From contig DAISWG010000006.1 in the NCBI GenBank assembly GCA_036826475.1, positions 1 through 64,000 of the forward strand: DNA of 64,000 nt, given 5' to 3'. The notes below the pieces were generated by a model. It was not told the DNA's origin. It did not search any database and saw nothing but the letters and a program-made list of their open reading frames with translations. Shown one piece after another: positions 31,856 to 39,586 of this stretch. This DNA is from Miltoncostaea sp036826475. Its GTDB lineage: Bacteria; Actinomycetota; Thermoleophilia; Miltoncostaeales; Miltoncostaeaceae. Position 1 is the stretch's first letter. The number at the start of each line of letters is the position of its first letter. Both the position numbers and the translations under genes were made by a program.

Positions 31856-32200
31856 GTGGAGATGGGCCGCGAGGAGTTCGAGCAACTGGTGGCGGACGTC
31901 CTCGACACCATCCCCGAGCCGTTCGCCTCGGCGTTCGAGGAGGTGGCGGTCACCGTGGAGGAGCGCGTCCCGCCCGGGTCGCGGCCGCTGTACGGCCTCT
32001 ACACCGGGGTGCCGCTCAGCGAGGGGTTCCTGCCGTCGGGGATGCTCCCCGCCCACATCGCCATCTACATGCATCCCCTGCTCGACCACCACCACACCCA
32101 CGCCGAGGTGACGGAGCAGGTGCGGATCACCGTGCTGCACGAGCTCGCCCATCACCTCGGGTTCGGCGAGGAGCGCCTGGAGGAGCTGGGATACGGATGA
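31856..32200 (+). CDS. Zincin-like metallopeptidase family protein (PF06262-type)
   Basis: A 114-residue small metallopeptidase-fold protein. Its core ITVLHELAHHLGF carries the H-E-x-x-H zinc motif plus a further His, matching the minimal MMP-like zincin family widespread in actinobacteria. The N-terminal EEFEQLVADVLDTIPEPFASAFEEVAV and the LYGLYTGVPLSEG block are also family features. Proteolytic activity has not been generally established for these tiny proteins. The GTG is leaderless. The stop overlaps the start of the nitroreductase-like gene (ATGA). Confidence 0.88.
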   Translation: MEMGREEFEQLVADVLDTIPEPFASAFEEVAVTVEERVPPGSRPLYGLYTGVPLSEGFLPSGMLPAHIAIYMHPLLDHHHTHAEVTEQVRITVLHELAHHLGFGEERLEELGYG

Positions 32201-32703
32201 GCGGCGGCGACGCGGTCCTCCGCGCGGTCCGCACCCGCCGCAGCGTCGGCAAGGTGAGCCAGGAGCCCCTCCCGCGGGGCCTGGTCGAGGAGCTCATCGA
32301 GGCCGCCGCCTCCGCGCCGAACCACCGCCTGACGGCCCCGTGGCGCTTCATCGTCCTGACGGGCGACGCGCGCGGCGAGGTGTGGGAGCGGCTCGAGCGC
32401 GCGCCCGTGGTGGTCGCGTGCGTCGTCCACCCCGGCGAGGATCCGGTGGAGGCGCGCGAGGACCGCGACGCCGTCGCCGCGGCCATCGAGAACCTGCTCC
32501 TCGCCGCCCACGCACGCGGCCTCGGCGCGATGTGGCGCACCGGTGCCGCCGCCGACGACCCCGAGGTGCTCGCCGCGCTGGGCCTGGCGGACCGCGAGGC
32601 GGTCGTCGGCTTCGTCTACCTCGGGCGGCTCCTCCAGCCTCCACCGGAGCAGGGCCCGCCGCGCCGGCCGGTCTCCGAGCTCACCACCTGGCGGGGCTGG
32701 TGA
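32197..32703 (+). CDS. Nitroreductase family protein
   Basis: A 168-residue FMN-binding oxidoreductase of the short nitroreductase type. It has VRTRRSVGKVSQEPLPRGLVEELIEAAASAPNH (FMN phosphate-binding Arg-Arg-Ser), APWRFIVLTG, AAIENLLLAAHARGLGAMWRTG and the C-terminal VGFVYLGRL. Natural substrates are unknown. Family enzymes reduce nitroaromatics, quinones or flavins using NAD(P)H. It is translationally coupled to the zincin gene by ATGA and ends just before a strong hairpin. Confidence 0.9.
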   Translation: MSGGDAVLRAVRTRRSVGKVSQEPLPRGLVEELIEAAASAPNHRLTAPWRFIVLTGDARGEVWERLERAPVVVACVVHPGEDPVEAREDRDAVAAAIENLLLAAHARGLGAMWRTGAAADDPEVLAALGLADREAVVGFVYLGRLLQPPPEQGPPRRPVSELTTWRGW

Positions 32704-32708
32704 GCCGG

Positions 32709-32749
32709 GTGCGCCACGTGGCGTCGACCGGCGACGCCACGTGACGCAC
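32709..32749. terminator. Long bidirectional hairpin between convergent genes
   Basis: An 11-bp stem ACGTGGCGTCG (32716-32726) with CGACGCCACGT (32732-32742) around ACCGG, extended by GTGCG (32709-32713) and CGCAC (32745-32749). It lies between the nitroreductase stop and the npdG stop. Confidence 0.7.
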
Positions 32750-32757
32750 CGCAGACG

Positions 32758-33432
32758 CTAGGGGCGCTCGGGGGCGTTCTCGAGCCCCGAGATGGAGAGG
32801 CTCGCCTCGCCGCCGTACTTGCGGTTGAGGTTGATGATCAGTGCGGTGGAGCCCTCGATGATGAGGGCGTTCGCGAGGGGCCCGGCGTCGAGCGCCCGGG
32901 TTCCCGGGATCGCCTTCGTCAGCTCGATCACCTGCTCCCGCGCCTCCCGGCTCTTGCCGCACACCAGCACGTCTGCGTCCAGGTGGTGCTGCGCCTGCAG
33001 GCCGGCGGCCGGCAGGTTGTTGTAGGCGACCACCACCTTCGCCTCGGGGGCGAGCTCCTGGATGCGGTGCGCGCACGACTGTGCCGGGAGCGCCTCGCCC
33101 TGCTCCGCGATCGCCCCGCTCTTGCCGAACTTCAGGGCGTTCACCACCGACACGACCACCTTGCCCGCGAGGGCGTCGGCCATGGGCGGGATGGTCGAGT
33201 CGATGCCCTCCCAGGGGATCGAGACGATCGCCAGGTCGCCCTCCTCGGCGGCCGCGACGTTCTCGCGGGGCGTGAACGTGCCGGACGGCAGCGCCTCCTG
33301 GAGGGTGGCGGCGGCCTGGTCGGCGCGCTCCTGGCTCCGCGAGCCCACGACGATCTCGTGGCCGGCCGCGGCGAAGTTGATTGCGAGGCCACGGCCGAGG
33401 TCGCCGGTGCCGCCGAAAATCGCGATCTTCAT
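32758..33432 (-). CDS. npdG: NADPH-dependent F420 reductase
   Basis: A 224-residue Fno/NpdG-type oxidoreductase that transfers hydride between NADPH and coenzyme F420. It has a Rossmann start KIAIFGGTGDLGRGLA (about 2-17), the NADP-phosphate selecting VGSRSQERA, the F420-side SIPWEGIDSTI and VVSVVNALKFGKSG, and a C-terminal GPLANALIIEGSTALIINLNRKYG. It is last in a pcrA-folD-npdG operon, only 4 bases after folD. Its presence implies an F420 pool, and LLM-type enzymes such as the one at 16-17 kb could use it. ATG 33432 follows directly. Confidence 0.92.
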   Translation of the reverse strand: MKIAIFGGTGDLGRGLAINFAAAGHEIVVGSRSQERADQAAATLQEALPSGTFTPRENVAAAEEGDLAIVSIPWEGIDSTIPPMADALAGKVVVSVVNALKFGKSGAIAEQGEALPAQSCAHRIQELAPEAKVVVAYNNLPAAGLQAQHHLDADVLVCGKSREAREQVIELTKAIPGTRALDAGPLANALIIEGSTALIINLNRKYGGEASLSISGLENAPERP

Positions 33433-33436
33433 CTGG

Positions 33437-34312
33437 TCAGTCGTCTCCCGTTGTCTTGGTGCCGGCGGCCCGTCGCCGGGCGGCCTCGAGCGTGTTCGCC
33501 AAGAGGTAGGCGATGGTCATGGGGCCGACGCCCCCGGGGACCGGCGTCAACCAGCCGGCCACCTCGCGGGCCTCGTCGCCCGCCACGTCGCCGCGCAGCC
33601 CCGCATCCGTGCGGTTGATGCCGACGTCGATCACCGCCGCGCCCGGCTTGATCCAGTCGCCCCGGATCATCTCGGGGCGCCCGACGGCGGCCACCAGGAT
33701 GTCCGCGGTGCGGCACAGCTCCCGCAGGTCGCGCGTCTTCGAGTGGGCCACCGTCACGGTGGCGCTGCGGGCCGTCAGCAGCAGGGCCATCGGCTTGCCG
33801 ACGATCAGGCTGCGGCCCACCACCACCGCGTTCGCGCCCTCGATCGGGATGCCGGCCCGGTCGAGCACCCACATCACGCCCGCGGGCGTGCACGGCACGG
33901 ACCCCGGCTCGCCGCGGATGAGGCGCCCCAGGTTGATCGGCGCGAAGCCGTCCACGTCCTTGTCGGGGTGGATCCGGTTGGCGATCGCGACCTCCGACAG
34001 CTGGTCGGGCACCGGCAGCTGCACCAGCATCCCGTCGACCGAGTCGTCGGCGTTCAGCTCGTCGATGAGCGCGTTGAGCTCGTCCTGGGTGGTGGTGTCC
34101 GGCAGGACCACCCGGCGGGAGATCATCCCCGCCTCCTCAGCCGCCCGCGCCTTGCCGGCCTGGTAGAGCTCGGACGCCGGGTCGTCGCCCACCTGGATCC
34201 CCACCAGGCCCGGCACCCGCCCGTAGGCGAGCCGGAACTCGTCGACGCCGCGCCGGACCTCCTCGCGGAGCTCCGCCGCCGCCTGCTTGCCGTCGATGAT
34301 CACCGCCGCCAT
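33437..34312 (-). CDS. folD: Bifunctional methylenetetrahydrofolate dehydrogenase/cyclohydrolase
   Basis: A 291-residue FolD that interconverts 5,10-methylene-THF, methenyl-THF and 10-formyl-THF with NADP. It has VGIQVGDDPASELYQAGKARAAEEAG (catalytic Lys in the Y-x-x-x-K motif), GMLVQLPVPDQL, PDKDVDGFAPINLGRL, PCTPAGVMWVL, VVVGRSLIVGKPMALLL and TPVPGGVGPMTIAYLL. The start overlaps the pcrA stop by one base (TGATG). It is followed within five bases by npdG. Full length with all family blocks. Confidence 0.97.
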   Translation of the reverse strand: MAAVIIDGKQAAAELREEVRRGVDEFRLAYGRVPGLVGIQVGDDPASELYQAGKARAAEEAGMISRRVVLPDTTTQDELNALIDELNADDSVDGMLVQLPVPDQLSEVAIANRIHPDKDVDGFAPINLGRLIRGEPGSVPCTPAGVMWVLDRAGIPIEGANAVVVGRSLIVGKPMALLLTARSATVTVAHSKTRDLRELCRTADILVAAVGRPEMIRGDWIKPGAAVIDVGINRTDAGLRGDVAGDEAREVAGWLTPVPGGVGPMTIAYLLANTLEAARRRAAGTKTTGDD

Positions 34313-36459
34313 CAGCCCACCTTCCTCATCGGCGCGGCGCCGGCCATCAGCCGCCGCTCGGAGCCGTCCTGCGCGAAGCGCACCCGCACCAGGTCCCCTC
34401 CCCCGTCGATCCCCGTGACCACGCCCTCGCCGAACGTCGCGTGCAGCACCGAGTCGCCCGTCGCGAACGACGCCCCCCGCGCCGGCGCATCCATCGCCGA
34501 TCCCGCCCACGTCTGCCGCTGCGGCCGCCGCCCGCCGGGCGGCTCGGCCAGCGCGTCGGCCGGGATCTCCCCCAGGAACCGCGACGGCAGGCGGTAGTCG
34601 CGGCCGCCGTGCATCGCCCGGCTCTCGGCGTGGGTGAGCGTGAGGTGGCGCCGCGCCCGGGTGAGCCCCACGTAGAACAGGCGCCGCTCCTCCTCCAGCG
34701 TCTCCGGAGTGTCCGAGCGCACGTGGGGGAACAGGCCCTCCTCGAGCCCGGTGATGAGCACCGTGTCGAACTCCAGACCCTTGGCGTTGTGGATGGTCAT
34801 GAGCGTGACGGCCCCGCCGCTCGTGTCGACCAGGTCCGCGTCGGCCTGCAGGGCGATCCCCTCGAGGAAGTCGGCGAGCCCGGCCTCCTGCTGCGTCGCC
34901 TCGAACTCGGCCGCCACCCGCACCATCTCCTCCAGGTTCTCGATGCGCCCCTGGGCCTCGAACGTCCCCTCCGCCAGCAGCGCGTCCCGCAGGCCGGAGC
35001 GCTCCAGCACCTCGTCCAGCACCCGGTCGAGCGGCGTGCCGGCGGCGATGTGGTCGCGGACGTCGCCCAGCAGCGCGCCGCTCTGGCCGAGCGTGGCGCG
35101 CTGGCCGGCGGGGAGCCCGGGGATCTCGTCGGGGCGCAGCAGCGTGTCCGCCACCGGGATGCCGAGCGCCTGGGCGTGGGCCTCGAGCTTCGCGATGGCG
35201 CCGGGGCCGACGCCCCGTTTGGGCGCCCCCAGCATCCGCGCGAGGCTGACCCCGTCGGAGGGGTTGGCCACGACGCGGAGGTACGCCAGCAGGTCGCGGA
35301 TCTCGGCCCGCTCGTAGAACCGCGGGCCGCCGACCACCACGTACGGGACGGAGCGCCGGACCAGCTGATCCTCGATCGCGCGGCTCTGGGCGTTGGTGCG
35401 GTAGAAGACCGCGATGTCGGCGAGCGACTCGCCGCGGGCGACGGCCGCGTCGATGCCCGACGCGACCACCCGGGCCTCCTCGTGCTCGTCGCGGCAGGCG
35501 ACGGCGGTGATGGGCTCGCCCTCGCCCAGGTCGGTCCACAGGCGCTTCGGGTGGCGGTGCGGGTTGCGCTCCACGACCGCGTTCGCGGCCCGCAGGATGG
35601 TGCCGGTGGAGCGGTAGTTCTGCTCCAGCGCCACGACGTGGGCGTCGGGGTAGTCGCGCTCGAAGTCGAGGATGTTGCGCACGTCGGCGCCGCGCCACGA
35701 GTAGATGCCCTGGTCGTCGTCGCCGACGGCGACGACGTTGCGCTCCGGCTCGGCGAGCACGCGGACGAGGCGGTACTGGACGTGGTTGGTGTCCTGGTAC
35801 TCGTCCACCAGGACGTGGCGGAACCGGCCCTGCCAGCGGGCGCGCACGGCCGCGTCGCCCTCGAGCAGGCCGGCGGTGACCATGAGCAGGTCGTCGAAGT
35901 CCATGGCCCCGTTGGCGCGGAGGGCGTCGGCGTAGCGGCGGTAGACGCGGGCCACGACCTCCTCGTTGAAGGACTCCGCCGCCGCCATCACCTCCCCCGG
36001 GCCCTCCATCCGGCTCTTGGCGTCGGAGATGCGGGCCTGCACGCCGCGCGGCGCGACGCGCTTGGGGTCGACCTCCTCCTCGACCAGGCAGCGGCGGATG
36101 AGCCGGAGCTGGTCGTCGGCGTCGTAGATCGAGAAGTCGCGTGCGTAGCCGGCGCTCTCCGCCTCGCGGCGCAGGATCCGGACGCACGCGGAGTGGAACG
36201 TGCTGGCCCAGATCGCCCGGGCCCGCGGCCCCACGAGGCCGCCGATGCGGTCGCGCATCTCGCCCGCCGCCTTGTTGGTGAAGGTGATCGCGAGGATCTC
36301 CTCCGGGCCGACGCCCTCCTCCGCGATGAGGCGGGCGACGCGGTGCGTCAGCACGCGGGTCTTGCCGCTGCCCGCGCCGGCCAGCACGAGGAGCGGCCCC
36401 TCGCCGTGGAGGACGGCCTCGCGCTGCGGCGGGTTGAGGCCGTCGAGCAGGTCGGACAC
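34312..36459 (-). CDS. pcrA: ATP-dependent DNA helicase, UvrD/PcrA type
   Basis: Superfamily 1A 3'-5' helicase of 715 residues used in nucleotide excision repair and replication-fork clearance. It has N-terminal LNPPQREAV (Q motif), Walker A GAGSGKT (28-34), ITFTNKAAGEM, ASTFHSACVRILR, LVDEYQDTN (Walker B), GDDDQGIYSWRGA, LEQNYRST, MTIHNAKGLEFDTVLITGLEEGLFPH and YVGLTRAR. The C-terminal tail (about 640-715) contains a beta-rich segment, GDSVLHATFGEGVVTGI, the Tudor-like RNA polymerase-binding module of PcrA. GTG 36459 is leaderless, with TAGGAT seven bases upstream. First gene of the pcrA-folD-npdG operon. Confidence 0.96.
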   Translation of the reverse strand: MSDLLDGLNPPQREAVLHGEGPLLVLAGAGSGKTRVLTHRVARLIAEEGVGPEEILAITFTNKAAGEMRDRIGGLVGPRARAIWASTFHSACVRILRREAESAGYARDFSIYDADDQLRLIRRCLVEEEVDPKRVAPRGVQARISDAKSRMEGPGEVMAAAESFNEEVVARVYRRYADALRANGAMDFDDLLMVTAGLLEGDAAVRARWQGRFRHVLVDEYQDTNHVQYRLVRVLAEPERNVVAVGDDDQGIYSWRGADVRNILDFERDYPDAHVVALEQNYRSTGTILRAANAVVERNPHRHPKRLWTDLGEGEPITAVACRDEHEEARVVASGIDAAVARGESLADIAVFYRTNAQSRAIEDQLVRRSVPYVVVGGPRFYERAEIRDLLAYLRVVANPSDGVSLARMLGAPKRGVGPGAIAKLEAHAQALGIPVADTLLRPDEIPGLPAGQRATLGQSGALLGDVRDHIAAGTPLDRVLDEVLERSGLRDALLAEGTFEAQGRIENLEEMVRVAAEFEATQQEAGLADFLEGIALQADADLVDTSGGAVTLMTIHNAKGLEFDTVLITGLEEGLFPHVRSDTPETLEEERRLFYVGLTRARRHLTLTHAESRAMHGGRDYRLPSRFLGEIPADALAEPPGGRRPQRQTWAGSAMDAPARGASFATGDSVLHATFGEGVVTGIDGGGDLVRVRFAQDGSERRLMAGAAPMRKVG

Positions 36460-36466
36460 CGGCAGG

Positions 36467-36472
36467 ATCCTA
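36467..36472 (-). promoter_or_regulatory. -10 box (TAGGAT) of pcrA operon
   Basis: Minus strand TAGGAT, seven bases (CCTGCCG to GGTGTCC context), then GTG 36459. Leaderless pattern. Confidence 0.5.
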
Positions 36473-36531
36473 CCGGAGGTGCCCGACGCCCCGGTGGCGT
36501 CGGCGCGCCGCCGCGGCGCCGGGGCGGACGG

Positions 36532-37320
36532 CTAGATGCCGGCCCCGGGGTTGAGGCCGAGGATCGATGAGATCTCCTCCTGGGCCGTCGGCAGGCAGTC
36601 CTCGTCCGAATCGGGCACCCGCACCGCGGGCGCGCGGCCGGCGCGGAGGTCGGCGAGGTCCTGCTCCAGCTCGGTGACGCGGCGGACGAGGCAGGCCATG
36701 GCCTCGGCGACCGGGTCGGGGAGCCGCGTGTGCTGCATGTCCGGGTGGTGGACGTCGCGCACCTTCTGGCCGTCGACGATGACCGGCCGCCCGGGGTTCC
36801 CGACGACGGTGGAGTACGGGGGCACGTCCTTCACCACGATGGAGCCGGCGCCGACCTTCGCGCCCTCCCCGAGCACCACCGGCCCGAGGACGTTGGCGCC
36901 GGTGCCCACGGTGACGCCGTCGCGGACGGTGGGGTGCCGCTTGCCGGTCTCCTTGCCGGTGCCGCCGAGGGTGACGCCCTGGTAGAGCGTGACGTCCTCG
37001 CCGATCTCGGTGGTCTCCCCGATGACCACGCCCATGCCGTGGTCGATGAAGAAGCCGGGGCCGATGGTGGCGCCCGGGTGGATCTCGATGCCCGTGAGGG
37101 AGCGCGAGAACTGGCTGACCAGCCGCGCCGGGAGCCGGAGCCCGCGGTTCCAGAGACCGTGCGCCCCGCGGTGGAGCCACACGGCGTGGAGCCCCGGGTA
37201 GCAGAGGAGCACCTCCGCGGTGGATCGCGCGGCGGGGTCGCGCTCACGAGCCACCTCGATGTCCCGCACGAGGGACTCCTTCGCGCCGCCGAGCCATGCG
37301 AGCAGCGAGCGCCGTGGCAT
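36532..37320 (-). CDS. cysE: Serine O-acetyltransferase
   Basis: Makes O-acetylserine from serine and acetyl-CoA for cysteine synthesis. The protein has 262 residues. A helical N-terminal part (ERDPAARSTAEVLLCYPGLHAVWLHR) precedes a left-handed beta-helix of hexapeptide repeats: IEIHPGATIGPGFFIDHGMGVVIGETTEIGEDVTLYQGVTLGG (catalytic His in FIDHG), then KRHPTVRDGVTVGTGANVLGP. It is the short EpsC-type form with an extra C-terminal helix (LVRRVTELEQDLADLRAG) and an acidic tail. ATG 37320 is leaderless with TATACT seven bases upstream. It is divergent from a NIL-domain protein and distant from cysK. Confidence 0.95.
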   Translation of the reverse strand: MPRRSLLAWLGGAKESLVRDIEVARERDPAARSTAEVLLCYPGLHAVWLHRGAHGLWNRGLRLPARLVSQFSRSLTGIEIHPGATIGPGFFIDHGMGVVIGETTEIGEDVTLYQGVTLGGTGKETGKRHPTVRDGVTVGTGANVLGPVVLGEGAKVGAGSIVVKDVPPYSTVVGNPGRPVIVDGQKVRDVHHPDMQHTRLPDPVAEAMACLVRRVTELEQDLADLRAGRAPAVRVPDSDEDCLPTAQEEISSILGLNPGAGI

Positions 37321-37326
37321 GCGGGC

Positions 37327-37333
37327 TAGTATA
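37327..37333. promoter_or_regulatory. Shared bidirectional -10 element (TAGTATA)
   Basis: On the plus strand TAGTAT (37327-37332) is a -10 for the NIL-domain gene. On the minus strand TATACT (37333-37328) is the -10 for leaderless cysE. One 7-base element can serve both directions. Confidence 0.5.
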
Positions 37334-37359
37334 GGCGCCCCTTCCGAGGAGGCGCCCAC

Positions 37360-37596
37360 CTGACCCGCCAGAGGCTCAAGCTGACGTTCCCCGAGCAGCT
37401 CATCAAGGAGCCGATCATCTACACGCTGGCGAAGCGGTTCGACGTGGTGATCAACATCCGCCGCGCCGACATCCGCGAGACGGAGGGCTGGGTGATCATG
37501 GAGGCGACCGGGACCGAGCAGAAGCTCGACGAGGCCCGGCGGCACCTCGAGGGGCTCGGCGTGCGGGTGGACGACCTGGAGGCCTACCTCGAGTAG
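37360..37596 (+). CDS. Small NIL-domain protein with apparent CTG start
   Basis: A 78-residue protein: (M)TRQRLKLTFPEQLIKEPI, then IYTLAKRFDVVINIRRADI, EGWVIMEATGTEQKLDEARRHL and GVRVDDLEAYLE. This matches the NIL domain, the small ligand-sensing module found at the C-terminus of MetN methionine-importer ATPases and as stand-alone proteins near sulfur-metabolism genes. The in-frame stop upstream is TAG 37327, and no ATG, GTG or TTG lies between it and the first conserved residues. CTG 37360 is preceded by GAGGAGG at seven to eight bases, a near-ideal Shine-Dalgarno. Divergent cysE supports a sulfur amino acid link. The next gene begins close behind. Confidence 0.78.
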   Translation: MTRQRLKLTFPEQLIKEPIIYTLAKRFDVVINIRRADIRETEGWVIMEATGTEQKLDEARRHLEGLGVRVDDLEAYLE

Positions 37597-37738
37597 CGTC
37601 GCCGTCGTCGGCGCGTCGTGCGACCCGGGGCCGTCCCCCACCGCCCGCGCCCTCCGGCTCGAGGGCCTGCGCGCCGACGGGCCGGACGCGCTCCGCGCGC
37701 TGCTGGAGCGGGTCGGCGACCCGCCATGGGACGTCGAG

Positions 37739-38269
37739 GTGGCCGACGACGACCCCGTCCGGGCGCTCCTTGGCGCCGAGGGCTTCGAGCCCTACGCCCG
37801 CATGGCGGTGATGGCCCGGCCGCTGGAGGGGATGCCCCCCGCGCCCCACGTGTCCGGCGTGTCGGTGGAGCCGTACCGCAACGACTGGTCGGAGGCGTTC
37901 CAGAACGCCGAGCGGATGGCGCTGGAGGGGCTCGCGACCTTCGCGGAGATGGGCCAGCCGACGGGCTACGAGCAGGCGGAGGGGTTCGACGCGTTCGCGG
38001 TCGCCCGCGACCAGCGCGACATGCTCGGCTTCGCCCAGGCGATGCTGCCCGAGGGGTGGATCAACTGGATGGGGGTCGTGCCCGACGCGCGGCGGCGGGG
38101 CATCGGCACCCTGCTGGTCGCGGAGATCGCGCGGCAGGTGCGCGACCGGCGCGGCACTCACCTTGCGGCGCTGGTGGAGGTGGACACGCCGGGCCAGGCG
38201 TTCCTCGCGAAGCTCGGCTTCCGCGAGCGGGGGCAGCGGCGCACGCTGATGATCCGCCGGGCGGGATGA
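37739..38269 (+). CDS. GNAT family N-acetyltransferase (start uncertain)
   Basis: An acetyl-CoA-dependent transferase of at least 176 residues. The second half has WMGVVPDARRRGIGTLLVAEIARQV, the R/Q-x-x-G-x-G/A acetyl-CoA loop, then ALVEVDTPGQAFLAKLGF and a final strand. The GTG at 37739 is the first standard start, but the same frame is open and protein-like upstream, for example PDALRALLERVGDPPWDVEV and VRALLGAEGFEPYARMAVMA. The latter resembles the end of a preceding GNAT fold. The true N-terminus therefore probably lies about 25-45 codons earlier, using a non-standard start, or the gene is a remnant of a tandem GNAT. The stop overlaps the methyltransferase start (ATGA). Substrate unknown. 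Confidence 0.75.
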   Translation: MADDDPVRALLGAEGFEPYARMAVMARPLEGMPPAPHVSGVSVEPYRNDWSEAFQNAERMALEGLATFAEMGQPTGYEQAEGFDAFAVARDQRDMLGFAQAMLPEGWINWMGVVPDARRRGIGTLLVAEIARQVRDRRGTHLAALVEVDTPGQAFLAKLGFRERGQRRTLMIRRAG

Positions 38270-39069
38270 CGCCGGAGCAGGGGTCGCGCCCCGCCACCCT
38301 GCGGTTCGAGGGGGAGCGCGCGAAGGCGCTCGAGGCGATCTACGTGACCCCCGACGTCGTCGCGCAGCGCCGGGCGGTGCTGGCGGCGCTCGACCCGCGG
38401 CCCGGGGAGCGCGTGCTCGACCTCGGTGTCGGGCCCGGGCTGCTGGCGGCCGCGATCGCCGAGCGCGTGGGCGCCGGGGGTGGCCTGACGGGGATCGACG
38501 TGAGCCCCGACATGCTCGCCATCGCGGCGGGGCGTCGGTTGGCGCATGGGGCGGCGACGCCGGCGTTCCACGTGGCGAGCGTCACCGATCTCCCCTTCCC
38601 CGACGGCGCGTTCGACGCCGCCGTCTGCACCCAGGTCTACGAGTACGTGGAGGACATGCCGCGGGCGCTCGGCGAGGCGGCGCGGGTGCTCCGGCCCGGC
38701 GGGCGGCTGGCGGTGCTCGACACCGACTGGGACTCGATCGTGTGGCGCTCGTCCGACGACGCGAGGATGGCGCGGGTGCTCGCCGCGTGGGACGCGCACC
38801 TGGTGCACCGGGGCCTGCCGCGGGAGCTGCCGGAGTTGCTGCGCGGCGCCGGCTTCGACGTCACCGGCGTCGCGGTGGTCCCCCTGCTGAACGTGGGGTA
38901 CGACCCGCAGACCTACAGCGCCGGCATGCGCGACCTCATCGCCGAGTTCGTCACCGACCACGGGGTCCCCGCCGGCGAGGTCGCCGCCTGGCGCGACGAC
39001 CTGCGCTCCCTCGGCGACCGTTCCTTCTTCAGCCTCAACCGCTACCTGTTCACGGCCGTCCGCCCCTGA
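38266..39069 (+). CDS. Class I SAM-dependent methyltransferase
   Basis: A 267-residue methyltransferase of the Methyltransf_11/UbiE-like type. It has motif I ERVLDLGVGPGLLAAAIAE (about 45-63), motif post-I LTGIDVSPDMLAIA, VTDLPFPDGAFDAAVCTQVYEYVED (motif II) and ALGEAARVLRPGGRLAVLDTDWDS (motif III). The C-terminal region has FFSLNRYLFTAVRP. The acceptor is unknown and could be a small metabolite. It is translationally coupled to the GNAT gene by ATGA. A strong hairpin follows at 39102-39127. Confidence 0.9.
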   Translation: MTPEQGSRPATLRFEGERAKALEAIYVTPDVVAQRRAVLAALDPRPGERVLDLGVGPGLLAAAIAERVGAGGGLTGIDVSPDMLAIAAGRRLAHGAATPAFHVASVTDLPFPDGAFDAAVCTQVYEYVEDMPRALGEAARVLRPGGRLAVLDTDWDSIVWRSSDDARMARVLAAWDAHLVHRGLPRELPELLRGAGFDVTGVAVVPLLNVGYDPQTYSAGMRDLIAEFVTDHGVPAGEVAAWRDDLRSLGDRSFFSLNRYLFTAVRP

Positions 39070-39101
39070 CCGCCGGGAGCGATGCGCCGATCGGCGTGTC
39101 G

Positions 39102-39127
39102 GGGGATGCGCCATGTGGCGCATCCCC
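39102..39127. terminator. 12-bp hairpin between convergent genes
   Basis: GGGGATGCGCCA (39102-39113), TG, TGGCGCATCCCC (39116-39127). It lies between the methyltransferase stop (39069) and the stop of the convergent secreted protein (39131). The core TGCGCCA..TGGCGCA recurs elsewhere in the window. Confidence 0.65.
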
Positions 39128-39130
39128 GGA

Positions 39131-39586
39131 TCAGGGGGCCTGGCCGGCGGCGGAGAAGGCGGCGGTGCGGCGGGTGACGGCGGCGCTCAGGGCCATCATC
39201 TGCCCCTGGTCCCGGAGCAGGACGGCGTCGAGGTAGCGCGTCAGCACGTCCGTGACGGGCGGCGCGGCCGCGGCGAGGCGGCCGCGCTGGCGGTTGGTGG
39301 CGGGGTCGGCGACGCGGTAGCGGCTCACGGCGTACATCCGCCGGTCGAAGCGGGTGACCGCCTTCCGGGCGCGCGGGACGGTGGCGACCAGGGCGTCGAG
39401 GTTGCCGGCGCCGTTCAGGAGGGTGCCGACCCGGGTGAGCGCCCGGCTCGCGGCCGTCACGTCCGCCATGTAGGTCGCGCCCGGCACCACGGGGGGCTGC
39501 TGCGCCGCGGCGGGCCCGGCGGCCAGCAGGCCGGCCGCCACGAGGACCAGCGCGATCCATGCGCATACCGCCCTCCTCTGGACCAT
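39131..39586 (-). CDS. Small secreted helical protein of unknown function
   Basis: A 151-residue exported protein. The signal peptide is MVQRRAVCAWIALVLVAAGLLAAGPAAAQQ. The mature part is mostly helical: ATYMADVTAASRALTRVGTLL, then VATVPRARKAVTRFDRRMYAVS and TDVLTRYLDAVLLRDQ. It has no cysteines in the mature chain and no motif of known function. ATG 39586 has GGAGGG nine bases upstream, preferred over ATG 39688, which would hide the signal peptide behind a non-conserved leader. It is convergent with the methyltransferase gene. Confidence 0.66.
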   Translation of the reverse strand: MVQRRAVCAWIALVLVAAGLLAAGPAAAQQPPVVPGATYMADVTAASRALTRVGTLLNGAGNLDALVATVPRARKAVTRFDRRMYAVSRYRVADPATNRQRGRLAAAAPPVTDVLTRYLDAVLLRDQGQMMALSAAVTRRTAAFSAAGQAP

